A stretch of 64,000 nt of DNA from Triglochin maritima (taxonomy: Eukaryota > Streptophyta > Magnoliopsida > Alismatales > Juncaginaceae). The notes below the pieces were generated by a model. That model searched no databases and was not told the origin of the DNA. It saw only the letters and a program-made list of their open reading frames with translations. The translations under genes were made by a program, and so were the position numbers. The DNA is taken from NCBI GenBank assembly GCA_963682175.1, contig OY821772.1, positions 19,708,743-19,772,742 on the forward strand. Reading direction: 5' to 3'. Each line of letters opens with the position of its first letter. Within the stretch, counting starts at the first letter, position 1. Positions 12,050 through 24,347 of the stretch are shown piece after piece.

Positions 12050-15000
12050 TGTTGGTTATTTTTTGACTCATAACTATTGGGAAGATAACCTTAATCCGAT
12101 CTTTATTTTATGATGACTATAACCTTATTACTTCATCCAATCACTCATATAATTCACACACACATATCACCACACTTGCGCATTTAATTATCTTAATAGA
12201 TGATCAGGACTCAAGGTGCATTGGATTGAAGTCAAGACTTGTAATTAAGTTCAAAGATGAATTGTAATTTTACCTTTATTGAGTCCTATGATCATATGGA
12301 AACAAATCACACACTTAGAAAAACATAAGTTCTGAAAATATAATCCAAAATAAAAACATCAACGAAAATAAAAAATATCATATATTATCTAATAAAAAAG
12401 GTGATTTTGAATTAGAAAATAGGAAGCAACAAAAACAATAACCCAGTCAAGCAGGTTTTGAGCCAGACGTACAAAAGCCCCAAAAAAAGATATTCAAAAA
12501 ACCCTGTAAGATCCAAAATTCAAACGAAAAAAAGAACAAACACAAAGCTAAACTAGAGTTTTCAACGACTCTTTCTGTTATGAGTCATCCAATCCTAGTT
12601 ATCAATAAACCAAACACTTTGCCACACCCAGATTCGGAAGACTAGAACTTCTTTGAGTCCTTTGATCCAACTCATCAGTAAACCCAAACTATGGATCTAC
12701 CTAGATTCAAACATTTGTGTCTCCTCAAGTTCGTCCGATATAATTTCTACAAATTACCATACAATTCTTTGAATTTATTTGGAGGACTAGCAGTTGCTTA
12801 AGCCGTCATGTTCTTCCCATGTTTGGACTTAACCCTATGAATGACTAGTCTTTACTTGAGTCGTCTGATCCAAACAATTGAGAACTTGTCCATTCAGATG
12901 GCTCGTCACTTCGTGAGTTGTTCGATTTATTTTTGCTTTAAAGGAGTTGATTGATTCAATTATCATAACCGCAAGTGCACGACGTCAGTGAAGACGCAGT
13001 ATGTAAGGGTCGAGTCCACAAGGAGGTGTGTCAACTCTGGTTCTTCAGAACACAAGTGGAAAATAAGGGTAGAAGAAGTTTTATTACACTAAACTATGAA
13101 TGAACTAACAATTAAACTAAACCCCCATGCAGTGGAGTTGTGTGGGTATGTGTGTGTGTGAGTGAGTCTTCACTTCAATTAGGCACAAGTGTAGTTTGTG
13201 TCGCATACAAGTAGAAGCTAGTGTAGAATCTAAGTGTTGGATACACAACACTACATGACAAACCATGAGCGTGCATATCTCACATAAAGTTGAGGTTGAT
13301 TTTAGATTGTCAAGCATGCAATAAGTACCTAGTGTGGCCATTAGAGCATCAATTAATCCTACATACAACCTAAATCATTCATGTGAATGTGCACCAAACA
13401 TGACAAGTCATTTTCATCAAACCATTACAAGCAACAAGATGAACTCTAAAGCTAGCATGAGATAGGTCCCTAGTGTGGACATTATCCCATCTAATACAAG
13501 TTTAAGCATGCTACGAGTATAGAGATCTACATTAAGCACAAGAAATGGCACAAATAAAAGAACCCATCATTATTACATAATATACATCACCTCCACCACA
13601 AATGGGGTGGATCTACACTCTACTCATTAAGTTAACAATTGTATTAAGGAAAAAAGACATTCTACTAATTATACTAAGATTAAGAGAACAAAACTAAGCT
13701 AAACGTCCAAACATTAAAAGTGACGACATTAGGACAAACTAAGAAAAAATATTTTATTGATATCTCACATTACCAGCAGCATTTTTCTCCACTTGAGTTT
13801 TTGCCTTAAGGCTTTACTCCAAGTAGAGAGAATGACCACCAAGCAATGCTTTCTTTTACAAAGGTGGAAGAAGAGTTCTATTTATAGGCATCAAAAAGAA
13901 AATGGGGGACAATCTCCCGATGTGGGACTAATGAAACGTTGTCATAATAGACATAAACACATAACCCATATTCGTGCGAAATTGGGTCGCATTCTGACGA
14001 AAAGGGACCGCCAATTGGTTGTTCAAGTTGGTCAGGTGCGACTCTTTTTTGTTCCTCTACTTAATCTCTTCAATTATGCATGTGGGTTGTGCCCTCGTCG
14101 GCCATTTGAGTCTGCACGTTAGTCTAATTACCAAAATACTCCTCATGATGGTGTAGAGTTTCTCGGCTTCCTATTTGGTTCCTCCGGGCTTACGTCCACG
14201 TCTATCCCTCTTGCAAATGGGTCATTATGCGTGACAGAGAGGTCCATTTTGCTTCATTTAAGTCATTCTTTCTTACATTTCAGTCTTTTTTCTCTTCCCT
14301 TCTCTTCTTTATTACCTAATACCTGAAATATAACAACAAATACTCGAGTAGCACAATAATGGGGTAAAATTAAGGATATATAGCATGAATATGATACATG
14401 ATATGCTACTAATCAGGTGTTTATACCAATATATTTGTTACTTTTGTTAGAGTTTGAACTTTATTCCAGTGGTTATATCTAAATATGTCTTAGTCTAATC
14501 ACCCTTAATTTGGAAAACTTGTGTGAAATCAGACATGTTACTTCTCATTCAATCGTAAGGCTATTCAGTTGTTTGATCCTATAATCCAGTACATTTTAAG
14601 GATCGCTATTCCAAATTTTGGAAGGCTAGGCCTCTGTTGAGTCATCCCAATTCAGTCAAAATCATCTCAACTTATTTGACTTAGAGCATTCGGGTAACTT
14701 GCTCATTTGCGAGTTGTTCGAATATAGACCAACCCGGCACTTCGTGCTTTATCTTTTTTGTCGATTGAGGCCATAAATCCTACCTTTGGTGAGCCTATGA
14801 ATACCTACTTATGCTTTAAACTTAGAACATTTCTTACACTCTATTGCTCACAATCTCTCAAGGTTTCACTCACTCACTTTGATTGCTCTCAAGTTCTCAT
14901 TCTGGCTCCAAGTGCTCAAGTTAGAGTTCATGTTCTAGCAATCAAGGTTGTAGCTCCATTTTAGAGCATCCTCCCAGGTTGTGGGAGAGATTCAAGCTAC

Positions 15001-15335
15001 ACGAGGATGTTCAGTAGCTTGTGGTGTACGAAGGCTTGATTTCTGAGGACAAGGAGGTGAATAGTGAAACTCCTGTGTGGGAACAAGGCTTGAGTGGAAC
15101 TTGAGAATAGGACTAAGATGTCGGGGGCGTGTCAAACCTCTTTAAATCTTGTTCTTCATCGTGTGGTTTGCATTCTTATTCCTTACTTTTTCTAATTTCG
15201 TGTTTGCATCATTTAGGTCTATCCACCCCTTCCTTTTAGACCTCTAGTTAACCCATTGGATCATATTTTGTAAGGCCTTTAGATCTTACTTTTGTTATTA
15301 TAGTAGGTTACCCTAATTTCCTACTTCACCTTACA
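12050..15335 (+). mobile_element. decayed LTR of a SIRE-like copia element, split by a solo LTR
   Basis: It starts TGTTGGTTATTTTTTGAC and ends CACCTTACA, and follows the LTR at 44429-45970 in outline: ACTCAAG, GTCAAGAC, TGTAAT, ACCTTT near 12210-12280, and TGTGTGGTTTGCATT near 15170. The sequence after it (TATGGTCTGTGAACC) is a degenerate tRNA-Met primer site. Removing the R insertion leaves about 1.8 kb. The ORF at 14758-14964 is part of the LTR, not a gene. Confidence 0.65.
12948..14415 (-). mobile_element. solo LTR, family R
   Basis: Starts TGATTGATTC and ends CTACTAATCA, 1468 bp. The flanks GGAGT (12943-12947) and GGTGT (14416-14420) are a TSD with one mismatch. The TATA region on the minus strand (CTATAAATAG near 13875-13885) and the conserved ACCGCAAGTGCACGAC block near 12968 mark the family. 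It interrupts the SIRE-like LTR at 12050-15335. Confidence 0.85.
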
Positions 15336-16814
15336 GAGTATGGTCTGTGAACCTAAAGGAATGTACATCTCATGACCTCTCCTATTCAATAGTGATAGCT
15401 ATAGTTATTGGAAGAATCTGATGAAGACTTCATTCAATACTTGAACTACAAACTTTGAATCTATATATGGATTTCCAGCCTACTCCCCCGGAAAATATGA
15501 CCGATGACAATATTGGACTTGCTCAAGAAATGCTAAGCTCGTGAACATTCTCATATGTGGAATAAATGAAGAACATTGTGGAAGCATTAGTGTGCGGAAC
15601 TGGCATATCAAGCATGGAATCACACTTTGAGGGAACTTAATCTGTTCGGGAGGATAGGGTAAATTTATACATGCCAAAATAGGAATTGTTTTCCATGAAA
15701 TATGGTTAAACCATAAGCGAGATAATTACTCGCTTCATTGAGATTACTAATGCATGCTTTTAATTCTCTTGGCATGGTGATTTCTGAAAATGATAGGTTG
15801 CGGAAGTTCAACCGTTCTCCTACAAATGCATGGGAAAAGAAAACTGCAATTGAAGAGGCCAACGATTCTCCAAATCTTAAAAATGGAAGATATTATCAGG
15901 AGTCTAAAGATCTATGAAATCCAAATGAATGAACTGAAGTAGATAGAAAAGGAGAACTTAAAGAGAAAGGAAAAGACCATTGCCTTGAATGATAATTATA
16001 ATCTGTTGGCAGATCGAGAAATGTAGAAGATTCTTCTAACAACATAGCCATCTTGGCTAAAAAATTCAAGAAGTTTCTCAGGAAGGAGAGATACCCTCAA
16101 AATAAAATATTTGAAGGATAATCCTCCATATATAGGACCCTTTTGTTTTGAGTGCATCATTACTGGGCATTTCAAGAAACATGGCCCACTAATCAAAATC
16201 AAAGAAAGAGAGGAAAGGAGGGAAAAGAAGTACTCAAGAAGAGAGACACACGACCACAGAAAGGGAGGACAAGGAGAAGAAGTACAAAAAAAGAGAAAAG
16301 AGAGACAAAGACCACAAGAAAGACGTCAAGGCTATACTTGGGACAATTCCACCAAATTAAGCTCCTCCTCTCCAAGTAAACCCAAGAAAGAAGAGGCAAA
16401 CTTGTGTCGTGTAGCTCAAGATGGGGCTCTATGTAGTGTCACATCCTCATCAAGCATCGAGTAGAGCTCCACGTCATGCCACATGCCCTAGAGGGAGAAC
16501 AAGAGGTATCATCAACTCAAGTTGTTGATTCATTTATTTATGATGAGTTACTTGATGTCTTTCATGAGATAACTGAGAACTATGAGATGATATGCCATAA
16601 GGAAAAAATTGATGGAAAAGTTAATCATGATCTTGCATGCTCTAAGGGAAAATTAGTTAAAGAAATTGAAAGACTTGCATTAGAGACTAATATCTAGAAA
16701 TCACTCAAGGTGAAATCTCATGATGATGAACTACAAGACCTTAGAGAACATAATTCTCAATTAACTAAAGATCTTGAATATATCACTAAAGTTAAGAATA
16801 TGTTTGACATGTTA
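15336..16814 (+). pseudogene. decayed SIRE-like copia gag
   Basis: Fragments in several frames follow the LTR. SYSYWKN near 15395 resembles the capsid start. FKKFLRKERYPQNK near 16060 is followed by CFECIITGHFKKHGP at about 16148, a zinc knuckle whose last Cys is lost. Charged coiled-coil stretches are at 16476-16697 (EIERLALETNI) and 16710-16810 (LREHNSQLTKDLEYI). A long coiled-coil gag is typical of SIRE/Maximus-type copia elements, and the copy at 46022-47189 has the same organisation. There are many stops. The fragment stops at the junction with copy C at about 16815. Confidence 0.65.
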
Positions 16815-17579
16815 TGGGATCATGGTAGATTTGAATTTTGCAGCTTGAGACAATGCAAGTGCAAGCATTGGATTTCTCCATACTGGTGGTTCCGGTGTGA
16901 TAACGATTGGCACGTTAAGGGCAAGGGGTTCGAGGAGGCTGGGAGAATGGCCTCAAGTTGGTTGTCGCCATAGTGGAGGATGGCGGGTTAGGGCAAGAGG
17001 TTGGGAGAATGGCCTCAAGTTGGGAGTTCCTGGCGTGGTAATGACCATCATTCACCTGCAATATGCCCAAAATAGGAATCAATAATTATCAGAAAATAAT
17101 ATAAAGAAACCTTAAACAACAAACAACGCATATTTTATAAAAAGGGAGAGAGAGAAGAAGTGAAGGTTTAGGTTTTTCAGTTTTTATTTTCTAATTTTTT
17201 TATAACTTAAGGATATTTTAAAATTTAGACAGTGTAACTTGAAAAATTGCTAACATAATTGGACAGAATTTGTGATAGAGTGTGTTCCACTAACGACACT
17301 GGTACATACAAGGAAATAAATGAAAATGTAAGTGCACGAAAAGAGCTAAACATGAAATGTAGGTGCGCAGCCGGAAATAGTCGAAAACCAAATCGAAAAT
17401 CGAATTAAGCAATGTTGGAGGTGCACCAAGTGATTACGCAACTCACATTTCGGTGAGGTTACTATCAAGTACTCGTGGTTCCGTTGTGATGATGCCGGTA
17501 GATGTAACGACTTGCATGGTAGAGACAAGTGATCCAAAGATGGACATAGATGTATGTGGGGGTCGCCATAGTGGAGGAA

Positions 17580-19758
17580 TGTAACGTCCCGAAACAGCGG
17601 AAGATTTAAAATTTCAAAATAACCAACATAACAGACAACTCACGCGGGAACGTCACTAATATATAAATATATAAATCCGGGTGCACCCAAATACAAGGAG
17701 TTTTCCAAAAGAAATACGACTACAATACGGATACAATGGAAGAGAATACAAGTAGTCGTACGGTCTAGCAACTGCCGAAGAGCATCCGACTCCAAAGCGC
17801 TCCGTCCTCGGTCACCACCCACCCGGACCTACTGCGGTCCTGAAAAAGATGCAACAACAATGCCTGAGTTTCCAGAAGGAAACCCCGTATGCCGACTCAC
17901 CTATATGCATGCATCACAATAATGAACCTATCATACTAGTAGCATGTCATGGCATCAACAGATATGGAAAACAGTTCCCCCGAAGGGTAAAACAGGACAT
18001 CAGTCCGACAATCAATCATCGGGTCTCCCGAAGAGACCTACTGCAGGCACATGCAGTCTAGTAGCCCGCGACATCGCACCCCCCACACGCAGCTACACTA
18101 CTCAAGGGTTCGGCAGGGAGCCTCTGTCACGTCTACGCGCCGATAGAAACAGATCTGTAAATCTCAGTGGTCGGGGCCACAGGGACCAACGGGGCCGTCG
18201 CCCGGAAGGTATAACAACATCATCTCGGTAGGTGCCCAGCCGAGGAAAACAACATAGCCGGCACAGCCTCGGCCCAACAATCATCATCGCCGGCACAACC
18301 TCGGCGGCATCACCGGCACAGCATCGGTGGTCCATCACAACAGTCCGGCACAGCATCGGACAGATCCAGACCGAAGTCTGCCAGGTCATCGGGCTCCTCG
18401 AGCCGCGAACACCAACCGCGCCGCTATAAAAGCAGGGCAGCGACCTCCGTAGCCCCAAGGGCCGGTAGTCACCTCACCCAACGCCAGTTGCGTGCCCGCA
18501 CAACATCAACACTGGGATCCGCGATCCCTCAGGCCTGCTATACTACAAAGTGCCAACAATCATTTCAAAAGTCACGGTCCATACATGGAGGTGACGCGTC
18601 CCGAACACCCACACTCTTCCCAACGGCGGTCCCTGGGCAGGCACGCATCCCGCGCCCACCGTCACCTCCCGGCTCACGCACAAGGCGAGGACACGGGTTT
18701 CCGTGGACAAAGTTGGTGTTCAAAAAGGGAACCAGGAATTCAGTTCTGAGCAGATTCGGTCGACCGAAATAGTCTAACCGGTCGACCGTTTCCACGAGGA
18801 ATTCGATCGACCGAAAGTCTGAATCGGTAGAACTCACTGCGCAACACTAATTCCCAAACGGTCGAACTAAAGTCTAAAACCGGTCGACCGAACGAGGTCA
18901 AAATCCGGAGTCTGGTCAACATTAAATTCCACTCTATCGGTCGACCGACTCAGGGGTCTCGGTCGACCGAAAACAGACAGGGTCAACCTATTATTCTAAG
19001 TCATATAATCGGTCGAACGCAAACCTCCAACGGTCGAACAACAAACGATCGGTCGAACAACCCAAGAAATCGGTCGAACAAAACATGCAAAACTAACAGG
19101 TACACTTAAGTTCCGGTCGAACTCAACAAGGACCGGTCGACCGACAACAGGTAGTAAAATCCCAACTCACCAGCAATAATGCACTACCGGTCGACCGCCC
19201 CAAGGCATCGTTCGACCGGTGAAGGTTAAAGTCGGGCAAACAGTGCTAAAACGGTCGACCGCCCGAAGGATCCGGTCAACCGTTGGTCGTCTTCAACCTC
19301 GCGCCAGCCGAGGTTTTACGAAGAAACGCGTCGCCGGAGAGGCCTCCGACCTCCCCCGACTCGACCAACGCATCCCTCACACGAGGGTCAACAAACAAAC
19401 CACACTAAGGAGCGGCATACCTCAACCAACGACGGAGAAACGCCGGAGCAACGCTCGCGCCTCCGCACCTCCGCACGCGCAACCTCCTCCTCGCCGCGAC
19501 CTCCTCACGCCGGAGCCTCCGCGCCTTCTTCCTCCGCTGGTCGCCGGACAGAAAAATGGAGAGAGAGTGAGAGAGAGCAAGTAAGGGAGAGAGAGAGAAA
19601 ACCCAACTTAAATACTCTACCCCCAACACCTCACCCTCACCCTACACCATACTCCTACACTCCAACCCATACCTCCACAACAACTCCACCATACCTCCTC
19701 TCTCCTCCAAGTCAAACCTCACTTAACCCTAATCCAATCCTAATCCGGTTTAGGGACA
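17580..19758 (-). repeat. 3' LTR of the gypsy element
   Basis: On the minus strand it starts TGTCCCTAAACCGG and ends GGGACGTTACA. From that 5' end it holds a TATA-like TATTTAAG (complement near 19606-19613), a CT tract, the CGGTCGACCG array (18745-19275), short GGCACAGCATCGG-type repeats, and an AT-rich 3' end. ORFs inside it are spurious. Confidence 0.95.
18745..19275. repeat. CGGTCGACCG palindrome array (gypsy 3' LTR)
   Basis: About seven or eight perfect CGGTCGACCG copies and a similar number of half or mutated sites (CGGTCGAAC, GATCGACCG, GGTCAACCG), spaced roughly 15-60 bp apart with unrelated spacers. The other LTR holds the same array at 25513-26052. In transcript direction the array lies downstream of the TATA-like box. 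Confidence 0.9.
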
Positions 19759-19790
19759 TAACAATCCACCCAACTTAAAAGGATTTCGTC
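19759..19790 (-). other. gypsy polypurine-type tract before the 3' LTR
   Basis: The minus strand reads AAGTTGGGTGGATTGTTA immediately before the 3' LTR start TGTCCC. This is the place and type of plus-strand priming site expected for this family. Confidence 0.75.
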
Positions 19791-19796
19791 CCGAAA

Positions 19797-22700
19797 TCAA
19801 AGCAACCACTCACCGAAAAGCTCTGGATACTGCTTTCTGACATCCTCCTCGATCTCCCAAGTGGCCTCACGCTCACTGTGATGCTGCCACCTGACCTTCA
19901 CCATCGAAATGGTCCTCCTCCTGAGCTGATGATCCATCCGGTCCACAATCTCCACTGGCCTCTCCTCGAGCGACAAGTCCTGCTGAATCTCGGGCACTGC
20001 TATCTCAATGACATGCGACGGATCTGCCACATACTTCCTCAGCATCGATACATGGAAGACATTATGCAGACCCGAAAACTGTGGCGGCAATGCAATCCGG
20101 TAGGCAACCTCTCCAACTCGGTCGAGGATCTCAAACGGTCCAACATATCTCGGACTGAGCTTCCCCTTCTTCCCAAACCTCATCACACCTCTGGCTGGGG
20201 AAATCTTCAGAAACACATGGTCGCCCACCTCGAAACTCAGCACTCGTCTGCGTCGATCAGCATAACTCTTCTGCCTGCTCTGTGCCGTGGCCAGTCTCCT
20301 CCTGATCACATCAACCTTCTCTGAGTACATCTGCACAATCTCTGGCCCCACTAACTGCCTCTCGCCCACATCACTCCAGCATACCGGTGATCTGCAAGGC
20401 CTCCCGTACAATGCCTCGTACGGTGCCATCCCAATACTCGAGTGGTAGCTGTTGTTGTAGGCGAACTCTATCAGCGGCAGGTGCTCATCCCAGTGCCCTG
20501 CCCAATCCAGTGTGCATGCTCTCAGCATATCCTCCAAGGTCTGTATCGTCCTCTCTGACTGACCATCGGTCTGCGGATGAAACGCTGTACTGAATCTCAG
20601 ACGCGTCCCTAAAGCCTGCTGCAGACTCCCCCAAAATCTGGAAGTGAAACGAGGATCTCGATCAGAGATGATGCTCACTGGCACCCCATGCAACCTGACT
20701 ATCTCCTCCACGTACAACTTAGCCAGACCCTCCAAAGGTAACGTGGTGCTGACCGCTAAGAAATGCGCCGACTTGGTCAGTCGATCGACTATCACCCAAA
20801 TCGCGTCGTGGAATCTCCTCGTCTTCGGCAATCCCGTGACAAAATCCATCGTCACGTGCTCCCACTTCCACTCAGGAAGCTCAATACACTGCATCGGTCC
20901 TGCTGGCCTCTGATGCTCAATCTTCACCTGCTGGCAGACTAAGCATCGCTCCACAAACTCTGCAATATCCCTCTTCATGCCCTTCCACCAGAAGTTCCGC
21001 TGCAGGTCCATATACATCTTCGTGCTCCCCGGATGAATGGTGTATCTAGCTCTGTGTGCCTCCTCCATGATGTCATCTCTCAGCCCATCCACCTTCGGCA
21101 CCCAGATCCGACTCCTGAACCTCAGACCACCATCAACCCCCACACTGAAATCTGATCCATCTCTGGAAGCCAACTGTAGCAGACCAGCTAACTCCTCATC
21201 CCCCTGCTGAGCCTGAACCAACCGTGAGACAGTCTGCGGCTCCACCCGAAGCCCAGCAATCACTGCTCCCTCTGAACCCTCTGTGAACGGTCTCCACTCT
21301 GACAGAGCCTCGAGTAGCCTCCACTCCTGAATGCACAGACTCGCAACAGAAACCTCCACCTTCCGGCTCAGCGCATCTGCAACCGAATTCGCCTTCCCCG
21401 GATGATAGGAAATGGTGAAGTCGTAGTCCTTAATGAACTCGAGCCATCTGCGCTGCCTCATATTCAGCTCCTTCTGCGAGAACAAGTACTTCAGACTCTG
21501 ATGATCGGTGAAGACCTCGAACTGCTCGCCATACAGATAGTGCCGCCAGGTCTTCAACGCGTGAACTACCGCCGCCAGCTCCAGATCGTGAGTCGGGTAG
21601 TTCTTCTCGTGCACCTTCAGCTGCCTCGAAGCGTACGCGACCACCTTCCCATGCTGCATCAGAACACAACCCAAGCCTATCCCTGATGCATCGCTGTAAA
21701 TCACGTAGCCTCCACTGCCACTCGGGAGCGTCAGAATAGGTGCTGTCGTCAATCGTCTCTTCAGCTCCTGAAAGCTGTCCTCGCACTTCTGGGACCAAAC
21801 GAACTTGACGCCCTTCTGCGTCAATGCTGTCAGCGGCGATGCAAGTCTGGAGAAATCCTGGATAAACCGCCTGTAATACCCTGCCAGACCTAGGAAGCTC
21901 CTGATCTCCGTCACGCTCGTCGGGGCTCTCCACTGAGTCACTGCCTCGACCTTCGCCGGATCCACTGAAATCCCATCTGCTGACACAATATGCCCCAGAA
22001 AAGCCACCTGATCCAACCAAAACTCACACTTCGTGTACTTGGCATAAAGCTGCTGATCCCTCAAGATGCCAAGCACAATCCTCAGGTGCTCTCGATGCTG
22101 CTCCCTGTCAGGCGAGTATATCAGAATGTCGTCTACGAATACAACGACAAATCTGTCGAGGTACGGCTGGAAGGTCCTATTCATCAGATCCATGAATGCT
22201 GCAGGTGCATTCGTCAGTCCAAATGGCATCACCAAGAACTCGTACTGGCCGTACCGCGTCCTGAAGGCTGTCTTCTGAACATCTGCCTCCCTGATCCGCA
22301 ACTGATGATAACCCGAACGCAGATCGATCTTCGAGAACACTCTCGCCGTCTGCAACTGATCAAACAAATCATCAATCCTGGGCAAAGGGTACCGGTTCCG
22401 AACGGTAACCTTATTCAGCATCCTGTAGTCGATGCACATCCGCAACGATCCATCCTTCTTCTTCACGAAGAGCACAGGCGCTCCCCATGGAGAAACACTC
22501 GGTCGAATGAACCCGGACTCCATCAACTCCTGCAACTGCTTCTTCAGCTCTGTCAACTCTGCAGGTGCCATACGATACGGTGCCTTCGACTGAGGTGTCG
22601 TACCCGCTACCAGCTCGATGCCGAACTCGATCTCTCGGTGCGGTGGTAACGCTGGAATCTCTGCTGGAAACACATCCGGAAATTCCTGCACGATCTCTAT

Positions 22701-24215
22701 GTCCTCCAGCCTCCTTGTCTCAGGATCAGGAACTACCAGCGTGGCCACAAACGCTCTGCATCCCTGCTGCATCAGTCTCTGTGCCCTAACTGCAGACACA
22801 ATCAGACGACCCCCTCTGCTCCTCGCACCTCTGATCAGAACATCTGGCATGCCCTCCATCGGAATCAGGATCTTCTTCTCACGGCAAAAGACCCGCACGT
22901 CGTACTGTGACAGCCAGTCCATCCCCAGTATGACGTCGAAGTCCACCATCGGTAACAAGACCAGATCTGCCGGAAAATCGTGGTCTCCCGAAGCAACTGT
23001 GGTGCCGGGGAAAAAGCTCCCCACAGTGCCCACCTCACCCATGGGCGTGCTGACCTCCAAAACATCAGTCAGCAGCACAGGGGTCCGACCCAACTCGCCA
23101 GCAAACTTCTCCGAGATGAAGGAGTGAGTGGCGCCGCAATCAAACAACACACGCGCTACTGAACCAGAAACTGAAAGCGTACCTTCCACGACGGTGTTGG
23201 AGTCCCTCGCCTCCTCAGCCTGGATAGTGAAGACTCGCCCAGTCCTCCTGCTCTGCCCCGGTGCAACAACTGATCGGCTGCCTCCGCCTCTGCCTACTGC
23301 TGGTGGTCCCGGCCTCCTGCTCGGCTCACCCTGCCTCTGAGGACAATCACGGACGAAATGCCCCATCTGACCACAACCCATGCACGCTCCAGTCCGACGG
23401 GGACACTCCTGCCCCGGATGGAACCTCCCGCAGTAAGTGCACGCTCCAGACTGACGTGCTCCTCCACCATCGAACCTGGGCCTCTTGCCCGGGTTCCCTG
23501 CTCCACGACTGACTACTCTGCTACCGGTGCTTACTGGCGCCTTCCGCGCTTCCTGAATACACTCCCTCTGGTCCTGCTCGATGATCGTAGCATGCTTCAC
23601 CGCATCTGCAAGGGTCCGCGGCATGCTGTTGATCACCCGAGATCGAAGCGGCTGCCTCAGTCCCTTCACGAACTTCCTCGCCCGCTGCTCTGGGGTCACA
23701 CAAATCTCAGGGCAGTAACGCTCCAAAGCGTTGAACCTGCTGATGTAGCTCGTCAGTGTCATGTCCTTCTGCGCCAGCGACATGAACTCCTCCCTCTTCT
23801 GATCTCTGACATGCTGGGGGAAGTACTGCTCATGAAACACCTCCAAGAACTCCTCCCAGCTGACATCTGCACGGTCATCAAACAATACTGTGGACGTAGA
23901 TCTCCACCAGTTGGCGGCCTCGCCATCGAACACGTAGGTGGCCAGCTCCACCATCCTCTCAGGTGCTACACCAATAGCACGGAAAATCTTCTCCATCCTG
24001 AAGACCCAGTCCTCTGCAACCTCTGGGGCCCTCCTGCCATCGAAAGTCGGCAGGTGCTGACGCATGAACCGATCGTGCTCAGCCCCCACCCCGATCTGAG
24101 CGCTCTGAGCAGCCTGACGCTCCAGAAACTCGCCCAGCCTGTCCCACTGAGCACCTGAAGTGTCGTCACTGGGATCATGATCGCGTGGAGAACTCCTCAC
24201 GCGCCTAGGTGCCAT
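19797..24215 (-). CDS. gypsy gag-pol polyprotein, 1472 aa, intact
   Basis: One open frame from [10 protein letters not shown] to a TGA. Domains by residue: capsid about 50-225 ([17 protein letters not shown]-like block); two zinc knuckles at 259-271 ([13 protein letters not shown]) and 278-291 ([14 protein letters not shown]); protease at about 355-435 with active site [10 protein letters not shown] (Asp359; Cys at 360 where Ser, Thr or Pro is more usual); RT about 560-740 with FVDDILIYS (693-701); RNase H about 836-950 ([16 protein letters not shown]); integrase HHCC (H1054, H1061, C1091, C1094) and DDE with D1124, D1185, E1221 (D-35-E spacing). A chromodomain-like tail, 1438-1467 ([20 protein letters not shown]), points to a Tekay/Del chromovirus. 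The start is the first Met of the frame, about 130 bases inside the PBS. No inactivating change is visible. Confidence 0.97.
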   Translation of the reverse strand: MAPRRVRSSPRDHDPSDDTSGAQWDRLGEFLERQAAQSAQIGVGAEHDRFMRQHLPTFDGRRAPEVAEDWVFRMEKIFRAIGVAPERMVELATYVFDGEAANWWRSTSTVLFDDRADVSWEEFLEVFHEQYFPQHVRDQKREEFMSLAQKDMTLTSYISRFNALERYCPEICVTPEQRARKFVKGLRQPLRSRVINSMPRTLADAVKHATIIEQDQRECIQEARKAPVSTGSRVVSRGAGNPGKRPRFDGGGARQSGACTYCGRFHPGQECPRRTGACMGCGQMGHFVRDCPQRQGEPSRRPGPPAVGRGGGSRSVVAPGQSRRTGRVFTIQAEEARDSNTVVEGTLSVSGSVARVLFDCGATHSFISEKFAGELGRTPVLLTDVLEVSTPMGEVGTVGSFFPGTTVASGDHDFPADLVLLPMVDFDVILGMDWLSQYDVRVFCREKKILIPMEGMPDVLIRGARSRGGRLIVSAVRAQRLMQQGCRAFVATLVVPDPETRRLEDIEIVQEFPDVFPAEIPALPPHREIEFGIELVAGTTPQSKAPYRMAPAELTELKKQLQELMESGFIRPSVSPWGAPVLFVKKKDGSLRMCIDYRMLNKVTVRNRYPLPRIDDLFDQLQTARVFSKIDLRSGYHQLRIREADVQKTAFRTRYGQYEFLVMPFGLTNAPAAFMDLMNRTFQPYLDRFVVVFVDDILIYSPDREQHREHLRIVLGILRDQQLYAKYTKCEFWLDQVAFLGHIVSADGISVDPAKVEAVTQWRAPTSVTEIRSFLGLAGYYRRFIQDFSRLASPLTALTQKGVKFVWSQKCEDSFQELKRRLTTAPILTLPSGSGGYVIYSDASGIGLGCVLMQHGKVVAYASRQLKVHEKNYPTHDLELAAVVHALKTWRHYLYGEQFEVFTDHQSLKYLFSQKELNMRQRRWLEFIKDYDFTISYHPGKANSVADALSRKVEVSVASLCIQEWRLLEALSEWRPFTEGSEGAVIAGLRVEPQTVSRLVQAQQGDEELAGLLQLASRDGSDFSVGVDGGLRFRSRIWVPKVDGLRDDIMEEAHRARYTIHPGSTKMYMDLQRNFWWKGMKRDIAEFVERCLVCQQVKIEHQRPAGPMQCIELPEWKWEHVTMDFVTGLPKTRRFHDAIWVIVDRLTKSAHFLAVSTTLPLEGLAKLYVEEIVRLHGVPVSIISDRDPRFTSRFWGSLQQALGTRLRFSTAFHPQTDGQSERTIQTLEDMLRACTLDWAGHWDEHLPLIEFAYNNSYHSSIGMAPYEALYGRPCRSPVCWSDVGERQLVGPEIVQMYSEKVDVIRRRLATAQSRQKSYADRRRRVLSFEVGDHVFLKISPARGVMRFGKKGKLSPRYVGPFEILDRVGEVAYRIALPPQFSGLHNVFHVSMLRKYVADPSHVIEIAVPEIQQDLSLEERPVEIVDRMDHQLRRRTISMVKVRWQHHSEREATWEIEEDVRKQYPELFGEWLL

Positions 24216-24332
24216 CTGTCACTACAACAATCAACAGATAAGCAACAATGCATGCATGAGCTACGAAATTAATGCATGCCTCTAGCACTACTCCTAAGGG
24301 TGGTTCTTTAGACGAAGACACAGGAATCGACC

Positions 24333-24344
24333 GCTCTGATACCA
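24333..24344 (-). other. gypsy primer binding site
   Basis: The minus strand reads TGGTATCAGAGC, a perfect 12-base complement of the initiator tRNA-Met 3' end, three bases (ACT) inside the 5' LTR. Confidence 0.95.
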
Positions 24345-24347
24345 AGT

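Noticed and set aside
18745..19275. Palindromes considered as intrinsic terminators or bacterial operators
   Set aside because: The context is a plant LTR; the 10-bp motif has no loop or T tract and repeats many times with varied spacing.
18102..19629. Many GC-rich ORFs in both gypsy LTRs (also at 24870-26399)
   Set aside because: They occur identically in both LTRs, in several frames and strands, and arise from GC-rich non-coding sequence.
21430..24158. ORFs of 200-266 residues opposite the gypsy polyprotein
   Set aside because: Shadow frames of the intact gag-pol; composition mirrors its codons and no domains are present.
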